From Mytilinidion resinicola (lineage: Eukaryota; Ascomycota; Dothideomycetes; Mytilinidiales; Mytilinidiaceae), in the NCBI RefSeq assembly GCF_010093595.1, contig NW_022985445.1:1821080-1885079 (forward strand): a stretch of 64,000 bases of DNA, read 5' to 3'. Position numbers and translations under genes: made by a program. Positions 34,536 through 47,040 of the stretch are shown one piece after another. Numbering within the stretch: position 1 is the first letter of the stretch; every line of letters begins with the position of its first letter. The notes below the pieces were generated by a model that did no database searches, had not been told where the DNA came from, and saw nothing but the letters and a program-made list of their open reading frames with translations.

Positions 34536-35740
34536 GCGGATTCACACGACGCTCAACTCACCTAATGCCAAACTCGGGTGTAAATGAGAGGACCTATACC
34601 ACTTTTGATTCACTCAGCGTGTCTTTCTGACATTCCTGTTGGATTCAAGTTCGATTGCGACAGACGATACGGACTTTATTCAACACATGGTGTCTTTCTG
34701 GGATTCCGGTGTCTGTTTCTTCCCTTTTTTTGTTGCATTCTGCGGCCAGGTTTTGGGTCATTTTGCTGCCGCCACGACACAAAAATGCGATACCCAGCTT
34801 CGATACCATTTGGTCTGGCGTCCGCAACGATTCCCGTTTGGCTCTGTGGTTGCGGCTTTTGGGATGCTTGAATGCCCGAATAGCACGGCGATCTCTCGGC
34901 TTATTGTATTGCATGACTTGTAAGATATCATGGAAGAAGGTGGATTCATTGGAAAGGAGGAGACTTGCGAATTTGCGGACTGGCTTTGGGAAAGGAGGGA
35001 TGGGGTATGCCCCTCCGCTCCGTAATGCGATGGCATGGCTTCCATAGATCACCGCTAAGTGATGAGATAGTTGCATGAAGAAAGTGATTTCGGACCCGTC
35101 CTAACTCTTCAGTTCTAATATTCTGATGCATTCGAAATTCACCTTGCATGTACAGCTCCTGGCCAATTACGCCTCTGCCCACCAGGCTTGGCATGGGCAT
35201 ACCTCCAGCTTTGTAGGAGGTTAGTACAAAGGTAGCGTAGGCAGGGCAGCCTGACTCGGGATATCTGCTGGAGGAAACCCGTCACGCGCACGACGGAGCG
35301 GATACCGATTGCAGCAATGGTGCCTGAATATCGCATTCGTAACAATCCTGTTGTGGACCTCACCCTCACCGCCTTAGCTGGCACGGTGAAAATACCTACC
35401 CCTGCGTATGACGTTGCGGCGTCTCTGCTGCTAGCCCCGCGCCGCTTCCGCGCTGCCAGGTGCTCTCAGTCGAGCTGTGTTTCTGGCCCGTTTGCGCCTG
35501 CTCTCTAGAACCTCATCGGTCCACCTGCTCGAATGGCTGCGGCTCTTTCCACGCCCGCATCTAACGTCTAAGTGCTCTCTGTTGCTGCCATTCTTCTCTC
35601 CTCATACCTCTCCCCCCTCAATCCTCAACCTTTTCAGCGTTATCCTTACAGCCCTATCAAAACGCGAAGCGCGAGCTTTTGTTGCACATCACCCTACCGC
35701 TTTTATCCCAGCTCTCAGTTCTCAGCCATCCCAAGCGAAA
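34536..35740. other. Intergenic region and debranching-enzyme leader
   Basis: 1.2 kb with no supportable gene. The last ~250 bp are pyrimidine-rich, typical of the leader or core promoter of a highly expressed fungal gene. Confidence 0.5.
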
Positions 35741-38700
35741 ATGACTACAGTCGCGCAGCCCTCCTCCCAGGAAGTGTACCTGCTGCCATTGACCGACAGC
35801 GGTGCACCAGATGTCCCTGGCACCTACATCTACCTCCCCCCACCGAAAGAGCAGAGTCCCTACGTTGTACGATTCCTGGTCGAGGGAACCAGTTCGATAT
35901 GTCGGAAAGGCAGTCTCTGGGTGAACATTCCTGCCAAAGGAGAGCCTTTCAAGAGGGACAAGTATCATGAGTACAAGTACGCGAGTCCCGAAAGAGTGCA
36001 ATGCCTTCGTTACTGACTTCTGAGTAGATTAACGCCAGACTTCAATCGGTGCACCGAGATCGACATTCCCATCCACACCGCTGGAGCCTATGCATTCTAT
36101 ACGACCTACTCGCCGCTACCGGCCTTCTCTACCTCCTCGGTCGACCCTCCGAAGCCTACTCGAACGGCTACCTACTACATCGATGTCTGCCCAAAACTCA
36201 CAGTCAAAAAGTCCTTCATGCCAATTGATTCCCTAATTGTCTTTTCTGTCATTTCCAAGTTCATGGGCAAATACCCCGACAATTGGGACAAACATCTGCA
36301 TGGCATCAGCCAGAGGGGGTACAACATGGTCCATTTCACGCCGCTAATGATGAGAGGAGATTCCAACTCGCCCTACAGTATATACGACCAGCATCATTTC
36401 GACAAGACGTCCTTCCCGAATGGTGAGAAAGATGTTGCCCGAATGGTCAAGAAGATGGAAGAGGAGTACAATATGCTTGCCATGACAGATGTCGTGTGGA
36501 ACCATACAGCCAACAACAGCAAATGGCTTGAGTATCACCCAGAGGCTGGGTACACCGTAGAGACCGCTCCATGGCTCAAGCCAGCCCTGGTCCTCGATAC
36601 CGCTCTGCTCAAGTACAGCAAGGATCTGCGATCTTTGGGCCAGCCAATCGACATCAAATCTATTGACGACCTTTTGAAGATCATGGAGGGTGTCAAGACT
36701 CATGTGCTCGGCGCTTGTCGGTTGTGGGAATTCTATGTTCTAGATGTGGAGCGCGATACTAAAGCCACAGTACAAGCCTGGTCAGAAGGCCAAGCAACCT
36801 TTCCCGATAATTCGTTTAGCGGTCTCGGTGATCGAGGCCTCGATGAAGTCAAAGATTGGCCGCTCAAGAAGAAGGCGGACTGGTGCATTGAGAACGGTTT
36901 GCTCGGAGGCGACAGATTTGGAGAAAGATTTCGGCGACGGATAGATCCAGCGACTGGTGCTGGGCTCCTCTCTGCGCTCTTTGGCCGTTTTGACACCACG
37001 ACAACCGATACGCCTGATAAGCGAGCAGCACACGGTACGATATACCGGATTCTCGAGGAGATCAACCTCCAATACTACCGGGAATATGACGCGGATACGG
37101 CCGAGATCATGGAACAGCTTTTCAACCGCATCAAGTACTGTCGACTTGATGACAACGGCCCTAAAATGGGCCCAATTACTGACAAGAGCCCCTTGATTGA
37201 GTCATATTTTACGCGATTGCCTCTTAATGACGTTACCAAGAAGCACAACCCTGAAGCACTGGCCCTGGTCAACAACGGTTGGGTCTGGGCGGCGGATGCC
37301 ATGAAAGACAATGCTGGTTGGAAGTCCCGAGCTTACCTCCGACGAGAAGTCATCGTTTGGGGCGACTGCGTTAAGCTTCGCTATGGAGATGGCCCTCATG
37401 ATAACCCATTTTTGTGGGACTTCATCGCCAAATACACCAGGCTCATGGCGAAGTACTTCCACGGTTTCCGCATCGACAATTGCCATTCCACTCCGATACA
37501 CTTGGCCGAATACATGCTTGACCAGGCGAGACAGGTCAATCCCAATCTTTTCGTCGCTGCGGAACTCTTTTCTGGCTCCGAAGAGATGGACTACAAATTT
37601 GTTATGCGGCTCGGGCTTTGTGCATTGATTCGAGAGGGCATGCAAGCATGGAGCACGCAGGAGCTTAGCCGCTTGGTTCATCGTCACGGTGGGAGGCCCG
37701 TCGGTAGCTTTGAAGTCGACGAGGTCATGAACGCAGAAAACACCGAAAAAGCAATAGAGAATGGAGTGCCGGCCGAGTTGGCCGCGACCCACGAAGTGAT
37801 CCACAAGATCAAACAGAGCCCTGTCCACGCACTTTTTATGGACTGTACGCACGACAACGAAACGCCTGCTCAAAAGCGGGATGCTAGAGACACACTATCT
37901 AGCGCTGCTTTGGTCGCAATGTGCGCGTGCGCAACTGGTAGTGTCATGGGATTCGACGAGGTCTACCCGAAGCTCATCGAGTTGGTGCACGAGAAACGAC
38001 TCTACTCTTCTGCCTACTCTACCGGAGCGCCTGTAAAGGGCGAAGCTGGTGAAGGCGGTATTGGTGGAATCAAGAAGATCCTCAACGAGATTCATGTCTT
38101 GATGGGCAAAGAAGAATACGACGAAACATTTATCCATCATGACCACGAATACATCACAGTGCATCGAGTCCACCCTAAGTCGAGAAAGGGATACTTCCTC
38201 ATTGCGCACACGGCTTTCCCCGGATATGGCAACGGCAACGGCGGATTCCCTACGACCAACCTTCCTGGCACGCAGGCTAAGTTGATTGGAGCCTGGAACC
38301 TGGAAGTGGATACTAGTGATTCGGTGAAGCTAGCGGCTATTGAAGACACGACAACGTTGCGCGGACTGCCCAGTCATACTAAGAACTTGGAAGGTGTCAA
38401 GGTTGAATCCTCGGGTAACTCAACGAACATCACCATACCCGATTTCTTTCCGCCTGGCAGCATAGCTCTTTTCGAGACCTCAGTCCCAAGCGCAGAGCAC
38501 GCAGAGGGTCTTGACAAGTTCGTTACTAGGGGTGCCGCTGCAGCTTTCGAAGGTTGCGATCTCTCTGATCTAAACTTCATCTTGTACAGATGCGATCCAG
38601 AAGAGAAAGATGCAAGCGATGGGAAAGATGGAACATACAACATTCCCGGCCATGGCAATCTGGTTTATGCAGGGCTACAAGGCTGGTGGAGCGTTCTGCA

Positions 38701-40533
38701 AGACATCGTCAATGACAACAATCTCGGTCATCCAGTCTGCCAGCACCTTCGAGAAGGTCAATGGGCATTGGATTATTGCGTCAACCGCTTGGAGAAGGCA
38801 TCTTCCAAGAGGTTATACCATCGTATCAAGCCGGTAGCCATCTGGCTTAAGGAAAGATTTGACGCTATCCGCAAGATTCCGAGTTTCCTTCTCCCCCGAT
38901 ACTTCGCAATGGTCATTCAAACTGCGTATAATGCCGCCTACGACCGGTCCATTGAGCTCATGGGCGATAATGTTCAGCAAGGGCAGCCGTTCTTGAAGAG
39001 CCTTGCTCTTGTTAGCATTCAGGTCACTGGTTACATGAACAATACTTCTTTGTGGCCAGAAAAGAAGGTTGCGAGCATGGCAGCAGGTCTCCCGCATTTC
39101 TCGTACGACTGGGCCCGATGCTGGGGCCGCGACATATGTATCTCGGCACGAGGCCTTTACATGGGCACCGGGCGCTTTGCCGACGCAAAGGAACACATCC
39201 TGGCATTTGCCAGTGTCCTCAAGCATGGCATGATCCCCAACCTTCTCAGCAGTGGGAAGCTTCCCAGATACAACTCCCGGGATTCAATCTGGTGGTTCCT
39301 GCAGAACGTTCAAGATTACACCAAGATTGTTCCAGATGGCATAACCCTCCTTCAAGAGAAGACGAAAAGGCGATTCCTTCCCTATGACGACACATGGTTC
39401 CCCGATACGGATAAAAGGGCGTACTCGAAGTCCTCTACTATCGAAGACGTGATTCAAGAGGCTTTACAACGACATGCGTCGGGCATGGACTTCCGAGAGT
39501 ATAACGCCGGACCAGATCTGGACAGTCAGATGAAATCGGAAGGGTTCAACATAAAGATCTGGACTGACTGGGAAACCGGCATGATCTTTGGCGGCAATCA
39601 ATTCAACTGCGGCACATGGATGGACAAGATGGGCGAGAGCGTAAGAGCCGGCAGCAAGGGTGTTCCTGGTACCCCAAGAGACGGTGCAGCAGTCGAAATT
39701 ACGGGCATGCTGTACAGCACCCTAGCCTGGGTCGATCAACTACGCCAAGAAGGAAAGTACAAGTACGACGGAGTCAGCATCGACGGCGGCGACAAAATCG
39801 TCTCCTTCAAAGATTGGGCTGCCAAGATCAAAGCAAACTTCGAAAAGAATTACTACATCCCTCTCGACGCGTCCAAGGATTCCGAATACGATGTCAACAC
39901 TTCCATTATCAATCGCCGTGGCATCTATAAAGATCTCTACCGGTCTGGAAAAGAGTACGAGGACTACCAGCTCCGCCCTAATTTCCCTGTCGCCATGAGC
40001 GTCGCGCCCGACCTCTTTGACCCCGAGCACGCTCTTCACGCCCTCTCCATGGCCGACAAGGTCCTCCTAGGGCCCCAAGGAATGGCGACCCTCGACCCCT
40101 CTGACCTCAACTACCGCGGCTACTACAACAACGCCGAGGATTCCGACAACTTCCACACCGCAAAGGGCCGCAACTATCACCAGGGCCCCGAGTGGGTGTG
40201 GCCCACGGGCTTCTTCCTCCGCGCGCTGCTGAAGTTTGACCTCATGCGCCGCGAGACGCCGGCGGAGCGGGTGGAGAGCTACCAGCAAGTCACGAAGAGG
40301 TTGGCCGGGTGCATGAAGGCGATCAAGGAGAGTCCGTGGGCGGGGTTGACGGAGCTGACGAATAAGGATGGGGCGTTCTGTGGGGATTCGGTGAGTGATA
40401 ACCCTCCTGCTTCTAATCTTGATATGACGCTAATGTTCGATGAAAGTGCCCAACTCAGTCTTGGTCTGCGAGCTGCATCATCGACCTCTTCCAAGACGCG
40501 CGCGAGTATGAGATTAAAGAGGCGGATCAGTAG
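35741..40533 (+). CDS. GDB1: Glycogen debranching enzyme (4-alpha-glucanotransferase / amylo-1,6-glucosidase)
   Basis: Exons 35741-35976, 36028-40390 and 40459-40533 give 1557 residues, normal for the eukaryotic bifunctional enzyme. It transfers maltotriosyl units and then removes the alpha-1,6-linked glucose at glycogen branch points, in the cytosol. The N-terminal GH13-type transferase shows DVVWNHTANNSKW (region I), GFRIDNCHSTP (nucleophile Asp), VAAELFSGSEE (acid/base Glu) and MDCTHDNETP. The C-terminal GH133 glucosidase shows DWARCWGRDICISARGL, then WETGMIFGGNQFNCGTWMDK and GPEWVWPTGFFLRA. Splicing at the end restores CGDSSWSASCIIDL and a normal tail. An N-terminal beta-rich carbohydrate-binding region precedes. 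Confidence 0.96.
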
Positions 40534-40935
40534 ATATGGGGCCTTGGTGGGGATGGTGTAGCGCGTTTCTTCTTTCTTCGATTGTATACACCTTTTTTGT
40601 TAGAGCTTGGAGGGGCGGTGGGTGATGGGTACGCTGGGCATGATGAAGACGAACGAAAAGATTAGAGTAGATTGATGACCTAAGACCGAACGCATTCCTA
40701 AATTCGCACAGACCTTTTTGTTTCCAAAGACGTTGAACTATGGAGAAGACCATGATGGTTGTTTTGCTTGAGCTATTATGTTCTATTTGAACCTACTAGA
40801 ATTACACCACCGCATCCGATACTCCAATCCCAATATACTAAAACCCCGGAAAGTAATTTCTAGAACCCCATTACCCCTCAACCATACCCTGACTTACCCT
40901 ATCTCTTACACAACAAAAGTACAACCATCCCCCGC
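40534..40935. other. Convergent intergenic region
   Basis: About 400 bp between the debranching enzyme stop and the helicase stop; presumably the two 3' UTRs. No gene or structured repeat seen. Confidence 0.6.
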
Positions 40936-43900
40936 TCACCCAAGCAACGTCCTCAAATCCTCCACACCCCCCACGCGCCTCTTCCCCTTCCTCTTCCTCC
41001 CGCCCACCTCCCCATCCTCATCCCGCTCATTAAACACCACGCCCACCAGCTTCCTCTTCTTCTCCTGAATCAGCAACACCTTCTCCTCGACACTCTTCTC
41101 AATCACAATCCGAAACACCGTGCACTCGCGCTTCTGGCCGAGCCGGTGCACGCGATCGACCGCCTGGTCCTCAATCGCCGGCGCCCACCAGCTATCCGCG
41201 AGGATGACGCTATTCGCGGCCACGAGGTTCAGCCCGACGGAGGCCACGGCGAGCGACGCCAGCATGACGGTGCACTGCGGGTCCGTCTCGAGGGCGTCGA
41301 GCGCGCGGTCGCGGTCTGCGGCGCGCATGGTGCCGTCGATGCGCGCGGTGCCGAAGCCGGCGGCGGCGAGGTGCGGGGTGAGGAGGTCGAGGAAGGAGGT
41401 CCACTGGCTGAAGACGATGGTCTTGTTGCCCTTGGCGGGATCCTTTTGCTGGGCGCGGAGGATGGCGAGGATGGCGTCGACTTTGCTGCTGGAGGGGGGC
41501 GCGTCGTCGGTGAGGGAGAGCTCGGGTTGAGGCGCTGGGGGTGGTGCCTCTTTCATGGGTTTGACGGTGGTGGAGGCGAGGGCGTCGAGCTCGGCGCGGC
41601 ACATGGGGCATTTGTGCTGCGTGTCGATGACGCGCTCGATGCAGGGGGTGCAGAAGACGTGGGCGCATTTGGTGATGACGGGTTCTTTGAAGGAGTCGAG
41701 GCAGACGGGGCAGTCTTCTTGTGAGTCGATGCTGAGCTGGAGGAGCTGTTGGAGGGCGAGGTTGTTCTCTGGGGTCAGGTCGACGAAGCCGTTAGCGTCG
41801 AGCGCGGCCATGATGCCGCCGAGGCGGTCGGTGCCGACGAGCTTGTAGTGGTTGCAGACCTGGCGCATGCGGAGGATGATCTCGAGGACGCCGCGGTAGG
41901 AGTTTGTGCCAGAGGGGACCTTGTTGGTGGTGTTCATCTGAAGTTCTTGCACCCACATGTCTAGTCGGCCCTTGGCGTCTTCGGCGAGGACGTCGTAGAT
42001 CTCCTGTTCGTGCGAGGAGAATTTGATGCGGTGGATGTATTCGGAGAGTTCGGGGAGTTTTAGGTCGATGAAGGACATGTCCTTCCTCCGCCGAAGACAC
42101 AAATCTCCCATGAGGTACTTGAGAAGCTTGACGGCTGCTTCGTCGCCCTTACCAACGGGTCTGATGATGGTGTTGTTGAAGATGTCCATGGAATTCATAA
42201 CTGATAGGTCGACGAATTTGGCAAGAGAATACAGATCCTTCAAATTGTTGACGATCGGGGTTCCTATAGCAGCCGTTAGCCTCAACAAGCACAGTTGATA
42301 GCATCAAGTAGCATGAAATTACCTGTGAGGGCCCATTTCGATTGGGCCTTGATATGCCAGGCTGCTTGCGTTCGCTTCGCGACTGGATTTCTGATATGAT
42401 GCCCTTCATCCAACACAACTCGGCGCCAGTTGATGGAGAATACACTGTAATGATTAGCCAAACCATTCTGCTAAATGTTCAGAAGACCATACCCATCTTT
42501 TCGTACAGCCTCCTTTGGCTTAGCTGGTTTCCACCACTCCGAAGACACCGTGTCATAAGTAGAAATGACAATGTCGTAATTGTCGATTTCTTGCGGGTTG
42601 AGGGGCTTCTTGAGGGTGCTGTGGTAGAACATGATTCGTAGGGCATGCTCCTTCTCAATGTGTTTTGCCATCTAGTCCCTTGTTAGGAGGTTCTTGAAGA
42701 GATCATGTGCAACCCGAAAACCTACCTGGGAACTCCAATTGCTCATGACGCTGACAGGCGCAAGTATCAAAGTTACTCCACTGACATCCGCATTTTTGCG
42801 ACCAAGCGCCTTGTCGGCCAGGATGAGAGAGATGACTGAAATAGTCTTTCCAAGACCCATGTCATCGGCGAGGACTCCGCCACTCGCGAGTCGGGGTGAC
42901 TCTCTGGTGGTGTAATTTGTGGCAATATGAGTAAACAGGCTCGAATCCCTGCTACTCCGTTGCCAGAATTGGACAATCTCCTTTGAGTCCACTGCCGGCA
43001 GCTTGGGGCTCTCCTTGTCAAGCATCCATTGAAGACCTTGAAGCTGGAACGGATGAAGCTTCGTGAGCAGACCTTTCGGTTGGTCGGCCTTTGGCATGTT
43101 GGCCAGTTTCTCTTCGCTGATCCCAAACTGATCAACCATGTCTTCATAGTTACGGGGATTGAATTGCTCGCTGTCCATGATGATATTGTCCAGTGTTTTG
43201 GGGGGTTCGGGAATTGGCAAACCGTCTGCAGAACCTTGTCAGAGTTAGCATGTTGAATTTAAGGAAATTCGTCTACAAGGTGAACGTACCAGCAGCATAC
43301 TCTCCCGAAGAGCTGACTTGTAGGCTGCTGCTGCCAAGCCCAACAGAGACACCTGCACTTCTTGCTGCCTTCTTCGCGAGCCCGATCGCCTTTTTCCTCT
43401 CTTGATCTAGCTTCTCCTGCTGCTTTATGCGTTCTTTCTGCGCCTTCTCCGCCAACCTCACCCTACTGACCATATGGCCAATCGGCAGTCTATCCGCCTG
43501 CATCTTGGCTTTCAATTGATCCCTCATCCTCGGATCATCCGTCCCATACAGCCTCAGCTCAATCGGACAATCGTATTCGCCCTTTGGTCCCGAAATAGAA
43601 GCCTCAATCAGCAAGCTCTTATCATCCATATACTTGGCTAGCTTCGCGGCAACTTGCTTCGGTATATGTCCGATCTGATTCCCCTGTACGTTGCGCACCT
43701 GAATCGCGTTCCTGTCGTACTGGTTTTGAGGTTCCCGCTTCAGCACGACCATCTCGCCGAACGTCGCGAGGCCATTGTAGTAGCGGCATCCGACGACCTT
43801 GGACGGAAAGATCCCGTAGATCTCGAAACTAAAGGAGGACGAATTGTAGGCCTGCGTGGCCTCCGGCGCATCGTCCAAGCCGTCATCTGTATCAAATTCA

Positions 43901-44220
43901 TCGTCGAGATCAATGGCCTGCGCCTGGGAAGAGCCATTTGGACCTCTGTGTGCTATCGGCACGCCGTACGCGGCATATAAGGGGTCCAACCCACGCGTGT
44001 CCGTCATTCTCGCATGCTTTGGAGGGCGCGACAGCGACGGGGGCTGCGAATAAGGCTGCGATAGCCCGAACGAAGACGTGTATGGCTGGGAAGATGGTAG
44101 AGTAGACGCCTGCGAGCTGTGACGGTACACGTTCGACAAGGATCGCGACGAGGGTTGCGACGAGATTATCTGGACGTCATCGTCGTCTTGCGCTGGGCGT
44201 TTCCGATTATGAGGTGCCAT
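40936..44220 (-). CDS. HIRAN-SNF2-RING DNA translocase (HLTF/Rad5-like)
   Basis: Exons 43290-44220, 42726-43225, 42493-42671, 42323-42444 and 40936-42263 give 1019 residues from MAPHNRKRPAQ. Order: disordered N-terminus; HIRAN domain (about residues 130-230, KVVGCRYYNGLATFGEMVVL, YDRNAIQVRN), which binds 3' DNA ends in HLTF; SNF2 ATPase with GGVLADDMGLGKTISVISL (Walker A) and VVLDEGHHIRNP (DEGH box); RING CPVCLDSFKEPVITKCAHVF to CPMCRAEL inserted in the ATPase; C-terminal helicase lobe with DRVHRLGQKRECTVFR. This layout fits replication-fork remodelling and PCNA ubiquitination by Rad5/HLTF proteins. Splices rejoin KDGVFSINWRRVVLDEGH and SKWALTGTPIVNN. Confidence 0.92.
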
Positions 44221-45328
44221 GGTGACGGTCGCGATATTTCGCGTATGGACGAAGGGGTGGTCAACAAAGGTCCGCTCTGTCGCGAAAGATAACGAACAAA
44301 AGAGGGTGGTCAGCAAAGGTGTGCAATACGGCAGCTGTGCTGCGATGAATAACGAGCAAATAGGTGGAGTTGAAGGAGGAACGGGAGCGCGTTGGGTGTC
44401 GGAGAATTAATACGGCCCAAGCGTGTAGATCATTGTCCGTGCGGCCGGAACACACTGCAACACGCTAAGACACGAGATCCTGTGACATGCACGCTCCTTT
44501 CAGACGCCTTGGTGAACGCAGTTTTGTATATCGGATTTCCTTCTTCCTGATACATCTGAATGAGCTCGAAAAATCCACAACTGTCAACCACTTCATCGCC
44601 AAGCAATATCCCTGCCTACAGTATAAGGGAGAATAAGCAAAGCTATGTATATACAAATCATCAAGATATACGAGTACTGTTCAAGATCCCAACCCAGCTC
44701 AGTATTGGCTCTGGTCGTACGTGCGCCCTTTCCTGCCACCGCCCACGGCCTCTATCCGGCAACTCTTGGCAGCCGCGAGGACAAAAATAAGTGTTGAGCG
44801 CTGCGCACCCCCCTCTATCCCGACCACGCTTCGCAATTTGCTCTCCGAAATCTCTTCAAATATACTACATGACCGTGCAAATCACGTCCCGGTGTCGGAT
44901 CTTTGATGGGAGGCGTGGTTGTTGAGCTATCCGTGAAAAGGCAGAATTCCGAGGCGAGGTTCGAAAGTTCGATTTCTGAGCCAAACCCTCGATCTGGCAA
45001 GTCTTGGCACGGACGGCAGACGGGAGGGTCCCAAAAAGTGTCGAGCGCTGCATACCCGCTCTTGCCCCACGACGGCGGCGTATTTCTTCTCCAAGACTTC
45101 TTCAAAAATACTAATCGATCGGGCGAGTCGCCTCCCGTTCTCGGATTCGTGATAGGAGGTGTGGTTATTGAATTAGTTGAGAAAAGGTAGTGAGAGCTTC
45201 GAAATCGCGGATTTTGAGTCTCGGACATTCGGAGGGGTGATTATCCGCTGGGAAATAAGTAAATCCGGACCCTGTGCCGCTCCACGCCTAAACCACATGT
45301 TCCCTATCGTTGCCATTTACTTCAATAC
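44221..45328. other. Intergenic region with a diverged 245-bp duplication
   Basis: About 1.1 kb containing two similar blocks, annotated separately. A minus-strand open frame at 44815-45228 merely reads through both copies and is not supported as a gene. Confidence 0.5.
44735..45190. repeat. Two diverged tandem copies, period about 245 bp
   Basis: GTGTTGAGCGCTGC (44791) recurs as GTGTCGAGCGCTGC (45038), and TGATGGGAGGCGTGGTTGTTGA (about 44904) recurs as TGATAGGAGGTGTGGTTATTGA (about 45149), with GTGAAAAGGCAG/GTTGAGAAAAGGTAG following each. Differences are scattered transitions and indels. The duplicated block lies downstream of the 7-TM gene. Confidence 0.8.
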
Positions 45329-46442
45329 CTAATCATTAGAGTGCCGGTCTAACAGCTCATGTTCTTCTCCCGCTCCCTTAGACGGCTCCTTCGAGGAGGC
45401 GCTGGCTGAGGTATGACGATCGCGGACTGGACAACGGGCTAGGGATAACTTGCAGTCAGAACCAGCCTTGGACTTCGAGCCATGCCGGCTCCATGATACG
45501 ATTGCAGAGGACTTACCATTCGCATCTTCGCCTTCGGCATCCTCCACTTCTTCTGGATTATGTCCACTCATCTTCTTAACAATCCGATACAAGACATCAA
45601 GAAGCTGCCCTAATCCAAGAACGAAAGGGACAAGTTGGGAGACCGAATCAATCCTGTTGACGCCTTTGACTTTATTCCATTTGATCGTAAGCTCGGCGGG
45701 TAGGATCGTGAAAATACTGGCGAAGGCGTAGTACATGATGGCTCCCAAGAGTTGCCGGAATGGGTGCTTGCTACTCCATGCTGCTTGGAGCTCTGCGCTG
45801 GCCTCTCCTGCTTCATTGAATTCCTTTCTCGCGCTCACGATCAAGGCGAAGACTGCACGATGTTAGACTTTGATAATGCAAGCTCACACACAAAAGAAGA
45901 GGAGAAAGAAACTTACAAAGGGTGTATCCCAAAATCATCAAGATACTGAATGCCTCCGAGAGCTTCCGGAACCAATGCCACAGGCTAACTTTTGCAAAGA
46001 AGAACGCATACTCATCTGGACATTCCGTCCGCGGTAAGACATCTAACCCATGGAAGAAAAACCAGAGCTGGTAAATCGCTAGGGGGAAGTAAAGCAGCAT
46101 TGACTTCGCAAGCGCAAAGATATCGATCGCAATTGCGCTTGGGGGAGTTGCCGTGCCCATCAACTGTAGGCCGAGCACCCACAGAATGGTGTTGACTTCG
46201 ACGCCGAAAACCTGCTGTTTGGCGGTTTGCATAGCCAGGACGATGAAGGTAGAGGCGCCTAGAGCTGCGCTCGCGATGCGGAAGAAGCGCCGGTTGCGAG
46301 AGGCAGGGAGACATTGCGCAACGAGCGTCGCTGCGAAGAGCTGGAAATAAAGGCCAAGACGGACGCCGAGACCGTAGAGATCGGCGTTGCCTTGGTAGCC
46401 GCATTGTGGAGCTCGTGGAAGGATGGTGCTGTGGTATTCCAT
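45329..46442 (-). CDS. Seven-helix membrane protein of the GNADLYG fungal family (copy A)
   Basis: Exons 45917-46442 and 45329-45852 give 349 residues. The protein opens with about 25 residues and a GNADLYGLGVRLGLYFQLFA signature, then about seven hydrophobic segments (at about residues 28, 55, 82, 107, 160, 205 and 245) ending in a charged tail. It is clearly paralogous to the divergent gene at 47041. A further intron with strong borders near 45429-45516 would change the C-terminus and end at 45378; I cannot decide. The family is fungal and uncharacterised as far as I know. It lies beside a STAND/G-alpha-like fusion gene. Confidence 0.78.
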
Positions 46443-47040
46443 CCTTTGATGCGTTTGCGGGCAGGATGGCCAGTGGACATGGTAGTGTCTCCATTATATG
46501 GAAGTTCCAGCGCGAGGATCAGTGTCGCCGACCATCCTGGCGGATTGCCTTGGCTATAGTCTTTTGAGCCCTGTCAGGGCCTCGCCATTCCTTGTCGCGT
46601 CGTGGTTCAATATATTGGTTCTGTGGCTTGTGTGGTCTAGATGTGAGTTGCTTCTGCAAGGCTGAGTTCAGCTCGCTAGCCAAGGCGCAGATCACATACT
46701 TTGACCCTCTTCATTCGCCAGGGCCTACTCTTGGCAACTCAATTTCCTTGATTTCAACGTCCTATTAGTTGGGGCCAAGCTGCTGAAGAGGGTTGGGGGT
46801 AGCGAGATACTGTGATGTGGCGGACAGATGAAACAAAAAGCATAAAAGCTGAAAAACGGTCTGTGGATATATGGTGCAGCCTTGCAGACCTCGGGTAGCT
46901 TTTGAACGCTACTGCTGTCGAACGCTGTGCCCTCGAATCCTAATTCCACCGTTTCACAAACATCGTAACAATAGTTGTCGGACCAAACTCTATCCATTAG
47001 CATATATTTGCCGCATTGCGAGCAATCTACCACATTCCTA
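46443..47040. promoter_or_regulatory. Shared divergent promoter of two paralogous membrane-protein genes
   Basis: 598 bp separates the start codons of the two GNADLYG-family paralogues, which are transcribed away from each other. The head-to-head layout makes shared control possible. No specific binding site was recognised. Confidence 0.45.

Noticed and set aside
42930..42960. B-box-like sequence (CTCGAATCCCTG) suggesting a tRNA
   Set aside because: It is inside the helicase coding sequence and no acceptor-stem partner or A-box is present.
44815..45228. Minus-strand 137-codon frame with an internal repeat
   Set aside because: The protein repeat simply reflects the intergenic 245-bp DNA duplication; no domain or start context supports translation.
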